A DNA stretch of 64,000 nt from Microbacterium sp. 8M (GTDB lineage: Bacteria > Actinomycetota > Actinomycetes > Actinomycetales > Microbacteriaceae). Under the pieces are notes generated by a model. The model was given only the letters and a program-made list of their open reading frames with translations. It searched no databases and was not told where the DNA came from. This document shows, piece by piece, positions 25,821 to 33,945 of the stretch (position 1 is its first letter; each line of letters starts with the position of its first letter). A program made the position numbers and the translations under genes. The stretch is taken from the NCBI RefSeq assembly GCF_902506375.1, contig NZ_LR733284.1:1972059-2036058 (forward strand), in the 5' to 3' direction.

Positions 25821-25845
25821 CCCCGCCGCTGTCACACCGGCGGGG
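25821..25845 (+). terminator. Terminator-like hairpin after glgC
   Basis: CCCCGCCG (25821-25828) pairs with CGGCGGGG (25838-25845) around a 9-nt loop, 9 nt past the glgC stop. There is no T-tract, as is common in high-GC actinobacteria. Confidence 0.55.
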
Positions 25846-25875
25846 ATCGACGGTCCCGGCCGCTACGCTCATCGG

Positions 25876-26511
25876 GTGACCTCCGCGCGCTTCCTCGTCG
25901 TCCTCGATGCCGATTCCACGCTCATCCGCAACGAGGTGATCGAGCTCCTCGCCGACGAGGCCGGCCGGCGGGCGGAGGTGCAGGCGGCCACCGAAGCGGC
26001 CATGCGCGGCGAGGTCGACTTCGCCACGAGCCTGCGCTCCCGGGTCGCGGCGCTCGCGGGCGTTCCCATCACGGCCTTCGCGCGGGTGCGCAGCCGCATC
26101 GAGCCCACCCCTGGCGTGCAGGAGCTGACGGCCGCGGTGCACGAGCGCGGCGGTGTCGTCGGCGTCGTCTCCGGCGGGTTCCACGAGATCCTCGACGCCG
26201 TGGCGCCAGCGCTGGGCGTCGACCGCTGGCGCGCGAATCGCCTCGAGATGGCGGACGGCGCGCTCAGCGGCCGTGTCGACGGTGAGATCGTGGACGCGGC
26301 GGCCAAGGCGGCATCCCTCCAGCTCTGGGCGGCGGAGCTCGGAGTGCCTCCGCACGCCACGATCGCGATCGGCGACGGGGCCAACGACCTGCAGATGATG
26401 GCCGCGGCCGGTCTCGGCATCGCGTTCAACGCCAAACCCGCCGTACGCGCCGCGGCGTCGCTGGTGGTGGGCCCGGTCGATCTCGCGCAGGTCATCCCGC
26501 TCCTGCCCTGA
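25876..26511 (+). CDS. serB: Phosphoserine phosphatase
   Basis: A 211-residue HAD phosphatase of the SerB family, the last step of serine synthesis. Motif I is LDADSTLI (Asp11 and Asp13), motif II is VVSGGFHEIL (Ser), and motif IV is GDGANDLQMMAAAGLGIAFNAKP, a sequence highly typical of SerB. It lacks the ACT domains of mycobacterial SerB2, so serine feedback through ACT is not expected. GTG 25876 is 6 nt after TACGCT (25864-25869), a leaderless start. Confidence 0.93.
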   Translation: MTSARFLVVLDADSTLIRNEVIELLADEAGRRAEVQAATEAAMRGEVDFATSLRSRVAALAGVPITAFARVRSRIEPTPGVQELTAAVHERGGVVGVVSGGFHEILDAVAPALGVDRWRANRLEMADGALSGRVDGEIVDAAAKAASLQLWAAELGVPPHATIAIGDGANDLQMMAAAGLGIAFNAKPAVRAAASLVVGPVDLAQVIPLLP

Positions 26512-26590
26512 CGCCCTCGGCCGGACCGCGCGGCCCGGCGAGGAATCCGCTCCGGCGTCGTACGTCGGTGGCCCGGCTTAGCGTGGTCCC

Positions 26591-27283
26591 ATGAAGATCA
26601 TCCTTGTTCCCGGACTGTGGCTCGACGCCGATTCCTGGGCCCCCGTGCTCGAACCGCTCCGTGCCGCCGGCCATGATCCGCTGCCCCTCACCATGCCCGG
26701 GGTCGGCGTTCCCGCGTCGGACTCCTCCGACATCCGTCTGCAGGACTGGGTCGACGCGGTCGCCGACGCCATCGACGATGCAGAGGGAGACGTGGTCCTC
26801 GTCGGGCACTCAGGCGGCGGCAACGTCATCTGGGGTGCCGTCGACGCACGCCCCGATCGCGTGCACCGCGCGATCTTCGTCGATTCCGCACCTCCGGCGG
26901 ATGGCGTCGGCATCAGCGAGTTCGAGGTCGTCGACGGAGTCGTCCCGTTCCCGGGATGGGACTTCTTCCCGGAGGACGAGGTGCGCGATCTCGACGCTGC
27001 GACCCGCGCCTCCGCGGCGGGCGCCGCGAAGAGCGTGCCTGCGCACGTGCCGACGGATCCGATCTCACTGCGGGACGAGCGGCGCCATGCGGTGCCGGTG
27101 ACCCTGTTGATGGGATCGGTGGAGCGCCCGGAGTTCGAAGAGGCGCTCGCCCACTGGGGCCCGTACAAGGACGAGTACGAGCGCCTCAGCGACGTCGAGG
27201 TGATCCGCATCGGCTCGGGGCACTGGCCGCAGTTCTCCGTGCCCGGTCGCCTCGCGGAGCTGCTCGTCGCCGCGGTGCGCTGA
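26591..27283 (+). CDS. Alpha/beta-fold hydrolase (esterase-like)
   Basis: A 230-residue alpha/beta hydrolase. It opens with the oxyanion-side VPGLWLDADSW motif and has nucleophile Ser74 in VGHSGGGN and catalytic His in IGSGHWPQFSVP near the C-terminus. The form resembles the small EstA/methyl-esterase-like hydrolases of actinobacteria. The substrate is unknown. ATG 26591 is 6 nt after TAGCGT (26579-26584), consistent with leaderless translation. Confidence 0.85.
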   Translation: MKIILVPGLWLDADSWAPVLEPLRAAGHDPLPLTMPGVGVPASDSSDIRLQDWVDAVADAIDDAEGDVVLVGHSGGGNVIWGAVDARPDRVHRAIFVDSAPPADGVGISEFEVVDGVVPFPGWDFFPEDEVRDLDAATRASAAGAAKSVPAHVPTDPISLRDERRHAVPVTLLMGSVERPEFEEALAHWGPYKDEYERLSDVEVIRIGSGHWPQFSVPGRLAELLVAAVR

Positions 27284-27290
27284 AGGGTCC

Positions 27291-27335
27291 GCGCAGGGCC
27301 GCCCTGCCGGGTCACCGGAACCGGCGGCCCTGCGC
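27291..27335. terminator. Bidirectional terminator hairpin between hydrolase and fabG
   Basis: GCGCAGGGCCGCC (27291-27303) and GGCGGCCCTGCGC (27323-27335) form a perfect 13-bp stem with a 19-nt loop between two convergent genes. No T-tract is present. Confidence 0.7.
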
Positions 27336-27367
27336 GGCCCTCTGCCCCGCCACGATGGGTGGAAGGG

Positions 27368-28078
27368 TCAGTGCCCCATGCCGAGCCCGCCGTCGACGGG
27401 GATGACGGCGCCGGAGATGTACGCGGCGTCATCGGAAGCGAGCCAGGTGACGACACCCGCGACCTCGTCGGGCGAGGCGAAGCGGCCCGCGGGGATGCTC
27501 GCCTTGTACTGCTTCTGAGTATCCTCGGAGAGCTCCGCCGTCATGTCGGTCTCGATGAAGCCGGGCGCGACGACGTTCGCCGTGATCCCGCGCGCGCCCA
27601 GCTCGCGGGTGAGCGAGCGCGCGAAGCCGACGAGCGCGCTCTTGGAGGCCGCGTAGTTGATCTGCCCGGCGGAGCCGTACAGGCCGACGACGCTCGAGAT
27701 GAGGATCACCCGGCCGAAGCGCGCCTTGAGCATGCCCTTGGAGGCGCGCTTGACGACCCGGAAGGAGCCGCCGAGGTTGGTGGACACGACGCTGTCGAAG
27801 TCGTCCTCCGACATCCGCAGCAGGAGCGTGTCCTTGGTGATGCCCGCGTTCGCGACCACGATCTCGACGGGGCCGAGCTTCTGCTCGACCTCGGTGAACG
27901 CCGCGTCCACGGCGGCGGCGTCGGTGACGTCGGCACGGACCGTCAGCGTGCCCTCCGGTCCTTCGCCGCTGCGTGCGGTGACCGCGACCCGGTAGCCGTC
28001 CCGCACGAAGCGCTCGGCGATGGCGCGGCCGATGCCGCGGTTTCCGCCGGTGACCAGGACGACGCGATCAGTGCTCAT
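27368..28078 (-). CDS. fabG: 3-oxoacyl-ACP reductase, SDR family
   Basis: A 236-residue short-chain dehydrogenase. The NADP site is TGGNRGIG (10-17), with NAG at 77-79; the catalytic tetrad is Asn101, Ser129, Tyr142 and Lys146 (NYAASK). The sequence of the substrate loop and the C-terminal GLGMGH end match FabG of fatty-acid elongation, but stand-alone actinobacterial FabG homologues may act on other 3-oxo compounds. ATG 28076-28078 follows GGGAGCC. No other fab genes adjoin. Confidence 0.85.
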   Translation of the reverse strand: MSTDRVVLVTGGNRGIGRAIAERFVRDGYRVAVTARSGEGPEGTLTVRADVTDAAAVDAAFTEVEQKLGPVEIVVANAGITKDTLLLRMSEDDFDSVVSTNLGGSFRVVKRASKGMLKARFGRVILISSVVGLYGSAGQINYAASKSALVGFARSLTRELGARGITANVVAPGFIETDMTAELSEDTQKQYKASIPAGRFASPDEVAGVVTWLASDDAAYISGAVIPVDGGLGMGH

Positions 28079-28213
28079 GCAGGGCTCCCAAGAATCGAGG
28101 TGTACGGCACGCAAGCCTAGCGAGCGGAAGGAGCCTCAGGAATTGACACGGCCCTGACCGCACGGAAATCTGGGTGATGACCACGATCTTCAGAAACGAC
28201 CCCGAGGAAGCGC

Positions 28214-28792
28214 ATGAGCAACGACAACGGCGGGATCCCGTCCCAGGGACAGCAGCCGCCCGCCTACCCGGGCGCCCCGGTGCCCCCGCAGCAGCCACCC
28301 GCGTACCCGGGAGCCGCCGTGCCACCGCAGCCCTCCTATCCCGGCGCCGCGCCGCAGCAGCCGCCTGCGCCCTCTTACCCGGACGCCGCGCCTCACCAGC
28401 CCGGCTACCCCGGTTCCGTGCCCCAGTCCCAGGGCTACCCCGGCGCCGCGCCGGCGTACGGCGCACCCTCGTACGGACAGCCCTACGCCCCGCCGTACCC
28501 GGGACCGCTCAAGTCGAACGGCCTCGCCATCACGGCCCTCATCTGCGGAATCGCGGGAGTGGTGCTGTTCTGGCTCGCCTACATCGTGCTGCCGTTCCTC
28601 GCCGCGGTGACGGCGATCATCACGGGTCACCTGGCTCTGGGGAAGGTCAAGCGGGATCCGGCGCTCGGCGGGAAGGGCCTCGCGCTGACCGGCGTCATCC
28701 TGGGCTACGTGGGCGCGGTCCTGAACCTCGTCATCGGCATCGGCTTCCTGATGCTCATCGTCTACGGCATCTCGCAGGGAAGCGGCTACTGA
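28214..28792 (+). CDS. DUF4190-type membrane protein with Pro/Tyr/Gly-rich repeats
   Basis: A 192-residue protein. Residues 1-97 are low-complexity, with about nine YPG units in the form (P/Q)-x-YPGA, built as imperfect tandem repeats. Residues 100-185 hold a DUF4190-like unit: a hydrophobic hairpin with LAITALICGIAGVVLFW, a GHLALGKVKRDP loop and GKGLALTGVILGYVGAVL. The N-terminal part is probably disordered and cytoplasmic. ATG 28214 follows GAGGAAG. Proteins with this layout are common in actinobacteria and have no known function. Confidence 0.82.
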   Translation: MSNDNGGIPSQGQQPPAYPGAPVPPQQPPAYPGAAVPPQPSYPGAAPQQPPAPSYPDAAPHQPGYPGSVPQSQGYPGAAPAYGAPSYGQPYAPPYPGPLKSNGLAITALICGIAGVVLFWLAYIVLPFLAAVTAIITGHLALGKVKRDPALGGKGLALTGVILGYVGAVLNLVIGIGFLMLIVYGISQGSGY

Positions 28793-28843
28793 GTCGTCCA
28801 CTGCGACGATCGCCGGGTCACGGCGGCGTAGGCTTGAGTCATC

Positions 28844-29200
28844 GTGAAAAGGACTCCCGACGCCGCCGTGACCTCTCTGCCGCGCGCCCCGCGCGACGAG
28901 GCACGCGACCGCGTGCGTCATTACGCGATCACCATGGGGATCCGCACGATCTGCTTCATCCTCGTCTTCACCGTGCAGCCGATGGGCTGGTGGACGTGGG
29001 TGTTCGCGATCGCCGCCGCCGTCCTGCCCTACATCGCCGTGGTCTTCGCCAATGCAGGTGACGACTCCGTCTCCACGGGGGTCGAGTCGCCGCTCATCGA
29101 ACTCGAGTCTCCCTCCGAGCAGCAGGAAGAGACACCGCGAGACCCCCAGGTGATCACGGTGGCCGAGACGCCCGCGCGTCCCGCAGAGCCGCGATCATGA
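28844..29200 (+). CDS. DUF3099-type small membrane protein
   Basis: A 118-residue protein. A short basic N-terminus (with HYAITMGIRTICF near residues 26-38) is followed by two closely spaced transmembrane segments (about 29-48 and 50-69, WWTWVFAIAAAVLPYIAVVFAN), matching DUF3099. The C-terminus is acidic and Pro-rich. GTG 28844 is preceded by TAGGCT at 28829-28834. The four-nucleotide overlap with the next small gene, which in turn overlaps SURF1, makes this an operon leading to cytochrome oxidase assembly. The function is unknown. Confidence 0.8.
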   Translation: MKRTPDAAVTSLPRAPRDEARDRVRHYAITMGIRTICFILVFTVQPMGWWTWVFAIAAAVLPYIAVVFANAGDDSVSTGVESPLIELESPSEQQEETPRDPQVITVAETPARPAEPRS

Positions 29201-29415
29201 ACGCGTCCGAACCGGAGCTGAAATGCTCCCGAGCGGGTTGCCGTGCGGCGGCCACGAACCGGATCGTCTGGCGCAATCCGCGCATCCACGGACCCGACCG
29301 GGAGAAGGTCTGGCTCGCCTGCGCTGAGCATCTGCGGTTCCTGTACGACTATCTGCGCGCCCGCGACTTCCCGGCGAGGATCGACGCCGCCGTCGGCGAG
29401 GGCGAGCGGGAATGA
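29197..29415 (+). CDS. Small Cys/His protein of 72 aa, possible metal site
   Basis: The ATG at 29197-29199 overlaps the stop of the DUF3099 gene and its own stop overlaps the SURF1 start (ATGATG), so the frame is held tightly in an operon. Residues Cys10, Cys15, Cys42 and His45 (CSRAGC and CAEH) could form a four-ligand zinc site. The rest is basic and aromatic (NRIVWRNPRIHG, FLYDYLRARDFP). I do not recognise a named family; the metal site is an inference from ligand spacing. Confidence 0.7.
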   Translation: MNASEPELKCSRAGCRAAATNRIVWRNPRIHGPDREKVWLACAEHLRFLYDYLRARDFPARIDAAVGEGERE

Positions 29416-30242
29416 TGCGACAGCGTCTGCTCCGCTGGAGCGCCTATCTCGCCGTGGCGATCGTGTTCGCGGTCGTGTGCGCGTACCTGTCGAACTGGCA
29501 GTTCTCCCGCAACGAGGGACGGCAGACGCAGCTCGAGCTCGTGCAGCGCAACTACGACGCGAAGCCGCTGCCGCTCGACGATCTTCTGGCCCGAGGCGAG
29601 AAGCTCCCGGCATCGGCGCAGTGGCATCCGGTGATCCTGCACGGGCGCTACGAGGTGGGCGGGCAGCTCCTGGTGCGCAACCGGCCGCACGGCGGCACGA
29701 GCGCCTTCGAGGTGCTCGTGCCCTTCCGCACCGACGACGGCCGCGTCTTCGTCGTGAACCGCGGCTGGGTCGTGGCCGGCGACGGCTCCGACGTACCGAC
29801 CTCGATCCCCGCCCCGCCGGCCGGCGACGCCACGGTGGTCGCCCGGCTGCGGCCCGGCGAGCCGCTGCCACCCTCCGGACGCGGCGCCCCCGAGGCCCAG
29901 GTGCCGAGCATCAACCTCCCCCTCGTCGCCGAGAAGACCGGCGACGGACCGGCCGTCGACACCGGGGCGTACGGCGAGCTGGTGAGCGAGTCCCCCGCAC
30001 CGTCCTCGCGGCCGCACCCGTTCGAGGCGCCCTCGGACGATCCCGGGCCGTTCCTGTCCTACGCGATCCAGTGGATCCTGTTCGCGATCATGGGCTTCAT
30101 CTTCATCGGGTACGTCATCCGCACCGAGATCGTGAAGCACCGCGACGAGGCCGCCGGCCGCGCACCCCGAGGGCCGCGGCGTCGCCGCGATCGCGACATG
30201 GACGACGAGGATGCGCTGCTCGACGCCGTCGAGCAGCGCTGA
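29412..30242 (+). CDS. SURF1 family cytochrome oxidase assembly protein
   Basis: A 276-residue SURF1 protein. Transmembrane helices at about 10-28 and 217-237 flank an extracytoplasmic domain. The conserved features include a W-Q-F-S-R segment after helix 1, GRY at the start of strand blocks, NRPHGG and VNRGWVVAGD. SURF1 helps insert heme a into cytochrome c oxidase subunit I. This fits the ctaA/ctaB heme A genes 11 kb away. The C-terminal tail after helix 2 is long, Arg-rich and acidic at its end. The start ATG overlaps the preceding stop. Confidence 0.92.
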   Translation: MMRQRLLRWSAYLAVAIVFAVVCAYLSNWQFSRNEGRQTQLELVQRNYDAKPLPLDDLLARGEKLPASAQWHPVILHGRYEVGGQLLVRNRPHGGTSAFEVLVPFRTDDGRVFVVNRGWVVAGDGSDVPTSIPAPPAGDATVVARLRPGEPLPPSGRGAPEAQVPSINLPLVAEKTGDGPAVDTGAYGELVSESPAPSSRPHPFEAPSDDPGPFLSYAIQWILFAIMGFIFIGYVIRTEIVKHRDEAAGRAPRGPRRRRDRDMDDEDALLDAVEQR

Positions 30243-30269
30243 GCACGACGCGATCGGCTCCGAACCGGC

Positions 30270-31868
30270 TCAGGCGAGCTCGATGAGCTCCTGGTACTCC
30301 TTCGACCAGATGTCCTCGACGCCGTCGGGCAGGATCAGCACCCGCTCCGGGTTCAGCGACTCCACGGCGCCAGGGTCGTGCGAGACGAGCACGACCGCGC
30401 CCTCGTAGTGCGCGAGCGCACCGAGGATCTCCTCGCGCGAGGCGGGATCGAGGTTGTTCGTGGGCTCGTCCAGCAGCAGCATGTTCGCAGAGGACACCAC
30501 GAGCGTCGCGAGCGACAGACGCGTCTTCTCTCCGCCCGAGAGCACGCCCGCAGGCTTGTGCACGTCATCCCCCGTGAAGAGGAAGGATCCGAGCACCTTG
30601 CGCGCCTCGGTCTCGTTGAGATCGGGCGCGGAGGACATCATGTTCTCCAGCACCGACCGGCTCACGTCGAGGTTCTCGTGCTCCTGGGCGTAGTAGCCGA
30701 CCTTGAGGCCGTGCCCCGGTTCGAGCTGTCCGGTGTCGGGCTGGTCGACGCCGGCGAGGATGCGCAGCAGCGTCGTCTTGCCCGCGCCGTTCAGGCCGAG
30801 CACGACCACCTTGGATCCGCGGTCGATGGCCAGGTCCACGTCGGTGAAGATCTCCAGCGAGCCGTAGGACTTCGACAGACCGGATGCCATGAGCGGCGTC
30901 TTGCCGCAGGGCGCCGGCTTCGGGAACCGCAGCTTGGCGACCCGGTCGACCTGGCGCACCTCCTCGAGCCCGGAGAGGAGCTTCTCGGCGCGCGCCATCA
31001 TCTGGTGCGCGGCCGCGGCCTTGGTCGCCTTGGCGCCGAAGCGAGCGGCCTGCTGCTGCAGCGTCGTCGCCTTCTTCTCGGCGTTCGCGCGCTCCTTCTT
31101 GCGCCGCTCCTCGTCCGCCACCCGCTGGCGCAGGTAGTTCTTCCAGTTCATGTTGTAGATGTCGATAACCTGGCGGTTCGCGTCGAGGTAGAAGACCCGG
31201 TTGACGGTCTCCCCCACCAGCTCCACGTCGTGGCTGATCACGATGAGGCCGCCCTTGTACCCCTTGAGGAACTCGCGCAGCCACACCACGCTGTCGGCGT
31301 CGAGGTGGTTGGTGGGCTCGTCCAGGATCATCGTCTCGGCATCGGAGAACAGGATCCGGGCGAGCTCGATGCGGCGGCGCTGTCCGCCCGACAGCGTCTT
31401 CAGCGGCTGGTCGAGGATGCGGTCCGGCAGCGAGAGGTTGTGCGCGATCGATGCCGCCTCGGCCTCGGCCGCGTAGCCGCCGAGCGTCTCGAAGCGCTCG
31501 GTGAGGTTGCCGAACTGACGCATGGCCTTCTCCGCGACCGCCGGGTCGTCGGATCCCATGGCCTCCGAGGCCTCGCGGATGCGCAGAGTGAGGGATCCGA
31601 GTCCGCGCGCGTCGAGGATGCGCGTGCGCGCCAGCATCTCGGGGTCGCCCGACCGGGGGTCCTGCGGGAGGTAGCCGAGCTCACCGCTGCGCTCCACCTT
31701 GCCGTCGGAGGGGATGAGGTCGCCGGCCAGCACCTTCGTCAGCGTCGTCTTGCCGGCGCCGTTGCGGCCGACCAGCCCGATCTTGTCGCCGTCGGCGACG
31801 CGGAAGGACACGTTCTCCATGAGGAGACGCGCTCCCACGCGGATCTCGAGGTCGTGCACGGCGAGCAC
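30270..31868 (-). CDS. ABC-F family ATPase (ribosome-associated)
   Basis: A 532-residue soluble protein with two ABC cassettes. The first has VGRNGAGKTT and LSGGQRRRIELARI, and the second LGLNGAGKTT and LSGGEKTRLSLATL; the Walker B sequences are MILDEPTNHLD and LLLDEPTNNLD. The linker between them (about 235-310) is charged and helical. ABC-F proteins act on ribosomes as translation factors, some protecting against antibiotics; which subgroup this belongs to was not resolved. GTG 31866-31868 places VLAVHDLEIRVGARLLME at the N-terminus, where homologues begin. The longer upstream frame overlaps non-coding sequence and is rejected. Confidence 0.9.
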   Translation of the reverse strand: MLAVHDLEIRVGARLLMENVSFRVADGDKIGLVGRNGAGKTTLTKVLAGDLIPSDGKVERSGELGYLPQDPRSGDPEMLARTRILDARGLGSLTLRIREASEAMGSDDPAVAEKAMRQFGNLTERFETLGGYAAEAEAASIAHNLSLPDRILDQPLKTLSGGQRRRIELARILFSDAETMILDEPTNHLDADSVVWLREFLKGYKGGLIVISHDVELVGETVNRVFYLDANRQVIDIYNMNWKNYLRQRVADEERRKKERANAEKKATTLQQQAARFGAKATKAAAAHQMMARAEKLLSGLEEVRQVDRVAKLRFPKPAPCGKTPLMASGLSKSYGSLEIFTDVDLAIDRGSKVVVLGLNGAGKTTLLRILAGVDQPDTGQLEPGHGLKVGYYAQEHENLDVSRSVLENMMSSAPDLNETEARKVLGSFLFTGDDVHKPAGVLSGGEKTRLSLATLVVSSANMLLLDEPTNNLDPASREEILGALAHYEGAVVLVSHDPGAVESLNPERVLILPDGVEDIWSKEYQELIELA

Positions 31869-31996
31869 AGCGGACGTCCGTTCTTCAGAAGGGGGTGAGC
31901 GGCCGGATGGCCAGCCTCCCAGTATAGGCGGCGAGCCCGAGAGGGTGCCGACCCGGCGGGTGCAGGCGCCGGGGTGCGACCGGGGACGAGGTGCGG

Positions 31997-32602
31997 TCAG
32001 CGGGCGAGGCCGCGGGCGGCCAGCGCCTCCCCCACGGCGTCCGCGTGGCGCATCGTGCGCACCAGGACGGGCAGGGCCGCGCGCAGGCCCAGCCGCACGC
32101 CCCGCGCGTCCTGCGCCTCCCGGACGGCCCGCACGAACCCGCCGATCACGGGGACCATCGTCAGGGTGAGCGAAAGCACCAGCCCGACCGCGTCGGCATC
32201 GACGCCGACGCGCCGCAACGGCCGCAGCAGCCGCACGATCAGCGCCATCAGTGCGCTGGTCGCCGTCGTCCGGGTGAGCAGCTCCGCCAGCAGCAGGAGC
32301 ACCACGAGACGGCCAGTGTTCACGACCGCCGCCGCGACGCCGACGAAGACACCCAGCGCGACGCCGAGCACGAGGATCAGCCAGCGCAAGCGCCACCACG
32401 CGGCGCCCAGCTCCCGCACGCCGAACCCCGCGAGCGGGAAGAGCAGGCTCGCCACGACGACGCCGGTGAGAACCGGCACGATCATGGCAGTGCGCGCCGG
32501 CACGAACGACAGGGCGAGCGCGACCGCCGCCAGCACCGCGAGCTTCACACCGGCGGGCGTGCGGTGCAGGAAGCCGGAGCCGGGGCGGTACAGCGAGATC
32601 AC
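31997..32602 (-). CDS. bioN: Energy-coupling factor transporter transmembrane protein EcfT (BioN)
   Basis: A 201-residue EcfT/CbiQ-type protein with four to five hydrophobic segments. The cytoplasmic coupling region carries the two A-R-G-type motifs EAQDARGV and GEALAARGLA near the C-terminus, which contact the ATPase. It lies directly after the ATPase (10-nt gap) and BioY, so the three genes encode a biotin ECF importer BioMNY. GTG 32600-32602 is the start; no downstream gene joins the operon. Confidence 0.9.
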   Translation of the reverse strand: MISLYRPGSGFLHRTPAGVKLAVLAAVALALSFVPARTAMIVPVLTGVVVASLLFPLAGFGVRELGAAWWRLRWLILVLGVALGVFVGVAAAVVNTGRLVVLLLLAELLTRTTATSALMALIVRLLRPLRRVGVDADAVGLVLSLTLTMVPVIGGFVRAVREAQDARGVRLGLRAALPVLVRTMRHADAVGEALAARGLAR

Positions 32603-32612
32603 GCGAACCGCC

Positions 32613-33293
32613 TCATGCGCACAGCTGCAGATAGGAGGCGATCACATCGTCCGGCGCCCCCTGCGCACGCACCCGTCCGCCGTCGACGAGCACCGCCTCG
32701 TCGCAGCGCCGCGCCAGGTCGAGATCGTGGGTCACCAGCACGAGCGGGACCTCGAGCTCCTCCACCAGGGCGTCTCCGATGCGCCGGCTGTTGCGCAGGT
32801 CGAGACGCGTGGTCGGCTCGTCGGCGACGATCAGCTGCGGCCGGCCGATCAGCACCGAGGCGAGCGCGAGCAACTGCTTCTCACCCCCGGACAGCTCGGC
32901 CGTGGGTGCGTCGCCGAGCGCGTCGAGCCCGCACAGCGCAAGTGCCTCGTGCACCCGCGCGGCGCGCTCGGGCTTCGACAGGCCGCGCAGGGAGAGGGCG
33001 AGATCCTCGGCCGGCGTCGGCATCAGGATCTGGGCCTCCGGATCCGCGAACACGAAGCCCACGCGCCGTCGCACCTCCCGCACATCACGAGCCGGATCCA
33101 GCCCGCCCACCCGCACGGTGCCGGAGGTCGCGACGCGGAGCCCGTTGAGCAGGCGGACCAGGCTCGACTTGCCGGACCCGTTCGCGCCGATCACCGCGGT
33201 CCTGCGGGCCGTGAGCCGCAGCGACACGTCGTCGAGGATCGTGCGCCCCTCCGCCCGAAGGGTGACCGAGCGCAGCTCGACGTCAGGCGACAC
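32613..33293 (-). CDS. bioM: ECF transporter ATP-binding protein (BioM)
   Basis: A 226-residue ATPase with Walker A GANGSGKSSLVRLL, Q-loop FVFADPEAQILMPT, signature LSGGEKQLLALA and Walker B LIVADEPTTRLD. The Q-loop and the PEAQ motif are characteristic of ECF-type ATPases. GTG 33291-33293 was chosen for its GGACGGGGC site. It overlaps the BioY stop by 11 nt. A second GTG at 33315-33317 in the same frame is possible but lacks a ribosome site. Confidence 0.88.
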   Translation of the reverse strand: MSPDVELRSVTLRAEGRTILDDVSLRLTARRTAVIGANGSGKSSLVRLLNGLRVATSGTVRVGGLDPARDVREVRRRVGFVFADPEAQILMPTPAEDLALSLRGLSKPERAARVHEALALCGLDALGDAPTAELSGGEKQLLALASVLIGRPQLIVADEPTTRLDLRNSRRIGDALVEELEVPLVLVTHDLDLARRCDEAVLVDGGRVRAQGAPDDVIASYLQLCA

Positions 33294-33852
33294 GGAGCCC
33301 CGTCCGCGGGAACGCACGCGGGTAGGCGCGCTGCAGCGCCACGCAGAGCGCGGTCGCCGCGACCGCCTTGATCAGGTCTCCCGGCAAGAAGACCAGGCTC
33401 GACAGGGCAGTGGGACCCAGGGGCACCCCGGTCACCAGCGACTGCACCGGGATGCCGAAGAGGTACACCGTGGCGATGCCCCCGAGCGCCACCGCGAGCC
33501 CGGCGCGCCACCAGGTGAGCCGCTGCACGCCGGCGATCAGCCCGATCACGATCACGCCCGCGACCCAGCCGATCAGGTAGCCCGCACTGGGACCGACGAA
33601 CACGCCCAATCCCCCGCGTCCCCCGGCGAGCACCGGAAGGCCGGCCGCGGCCAGAGCGAGCACGGCGAGGACCGACAGCGGCGCCAGGCGCGGACCGAGG
33701 ACGAGCCCGGCCAGCATCACGCCGAGGGTCTGCCCGGTGATCGGCACTCCCCCGGGCAGGGGAACGATCACCAACCCCAGCGCGATGATCAGCGCCGCGA
33801 AAACGGCGATGCGGGCGGCGTCGGAACCCCAGGGGCGGCCGGTCGTCGTCAT
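33283..33852 (-). CDS. bioY: BioY biotin-specific S-component of an ECF transporter
   Basis: A 189-residue integral membrane protein with six hydrophobic segments. The family marker is the GVPITGQTLGVMLAGLVLGPRLG-like stretch (residues 34-56) and GPSAGYLIGWV. BioY binds biotin and is the specificity subunit. ATG 33850-33852 follows CGAGGAGACC. It is first in bioY-bioM-bioN, and 105 bp from the divergent TetR gene with an operator in between. I saw no biotin-synthesis genes here, so uptake is the local route. Confidence 0.93.
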   Translation of the reverse strand: MTTTGRPWGSDAARIAVFAALIIALGLVIVPLPGGVPITGQTLGVMLAGLVLGPRLAPLSVLAVLALAAAGLPVLAGGRGGLGVFVGPSAGYLIGWVAGVIVIGLIAGVQRLTWWRAGLAVALGGIATVYLFGIPVQSLVTGVPLGPTALSSLVFLPGDLIKAVAATALCVALQRAYPRAFPRTGLRVA

Positions 33853-33909
33853 GGAGGTCTCCTCGGGTTCTTCTGTCGGCTCGTGTCGCGGCAGTCGCGC
33901 CGCGGAATC

Positions 33910-33945
33910 GTTCACCTGAACACTGTTCACCTGAACGCCGTTCAG
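33910..33945. promoter_or_regulatory. Tandem BioQ-like operator: five alternating GTTCA/TGAAC half-sites
   Basis: Half-sites start at 33910 (GTTCA), 33917 (TGAAC), 33925 (GTTCA), 33932 (TGAAC) and 33940 (GTTCA), alternating 7 and 8 bp apart. They contain the 13-bp palindrome TGAACACTGTTCA (33917-33929) and the 15-bp CTGAACGCCGTTCAG (33931-33945). The first matches the TGAAC-N3-GTTAC consensus published for BioQ of Corynebacterium glutamicum in all but one position pair. The array overlaps the -35 region of the TetR gene, whose -10 box TATAGT is at 33946-33951. It therefore could repress both bioYMN and the regulator itself. Confidence 0.7.

Noticed and set aside
23265..26285. Very long open frame (about 1000 codons) on the plus strand across glgM and glgC
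   Set aside because: It is antisense to glgM and out of frame with glgC and serB; its product is Arg/His/Asp-rich low-complexity sequence typical of GC-rich shadow frames.
28214..28500. YPGA-coding repeats considered as DNA tandem repeats of regulatory nature
   Set aside because: The repeats are in frame and encode a Pro/Tyr/Gly-rich protein segment with varied codons.
30270..32399. Longer version of the ABC-F gene starting near 32399
   Set aside because: The extra N-terminal 177 residues are Arg/Gly/Ala-rich and overlap the bioN gene; homologues start at about 31868.
33910..33945. GTTCA/TGAAC array considered as a short CRISPR-like repeat
   Set aside because: The unit is 5 bp with 2-3 bp gaps and palindromic; this is an operator array, with no spacers.
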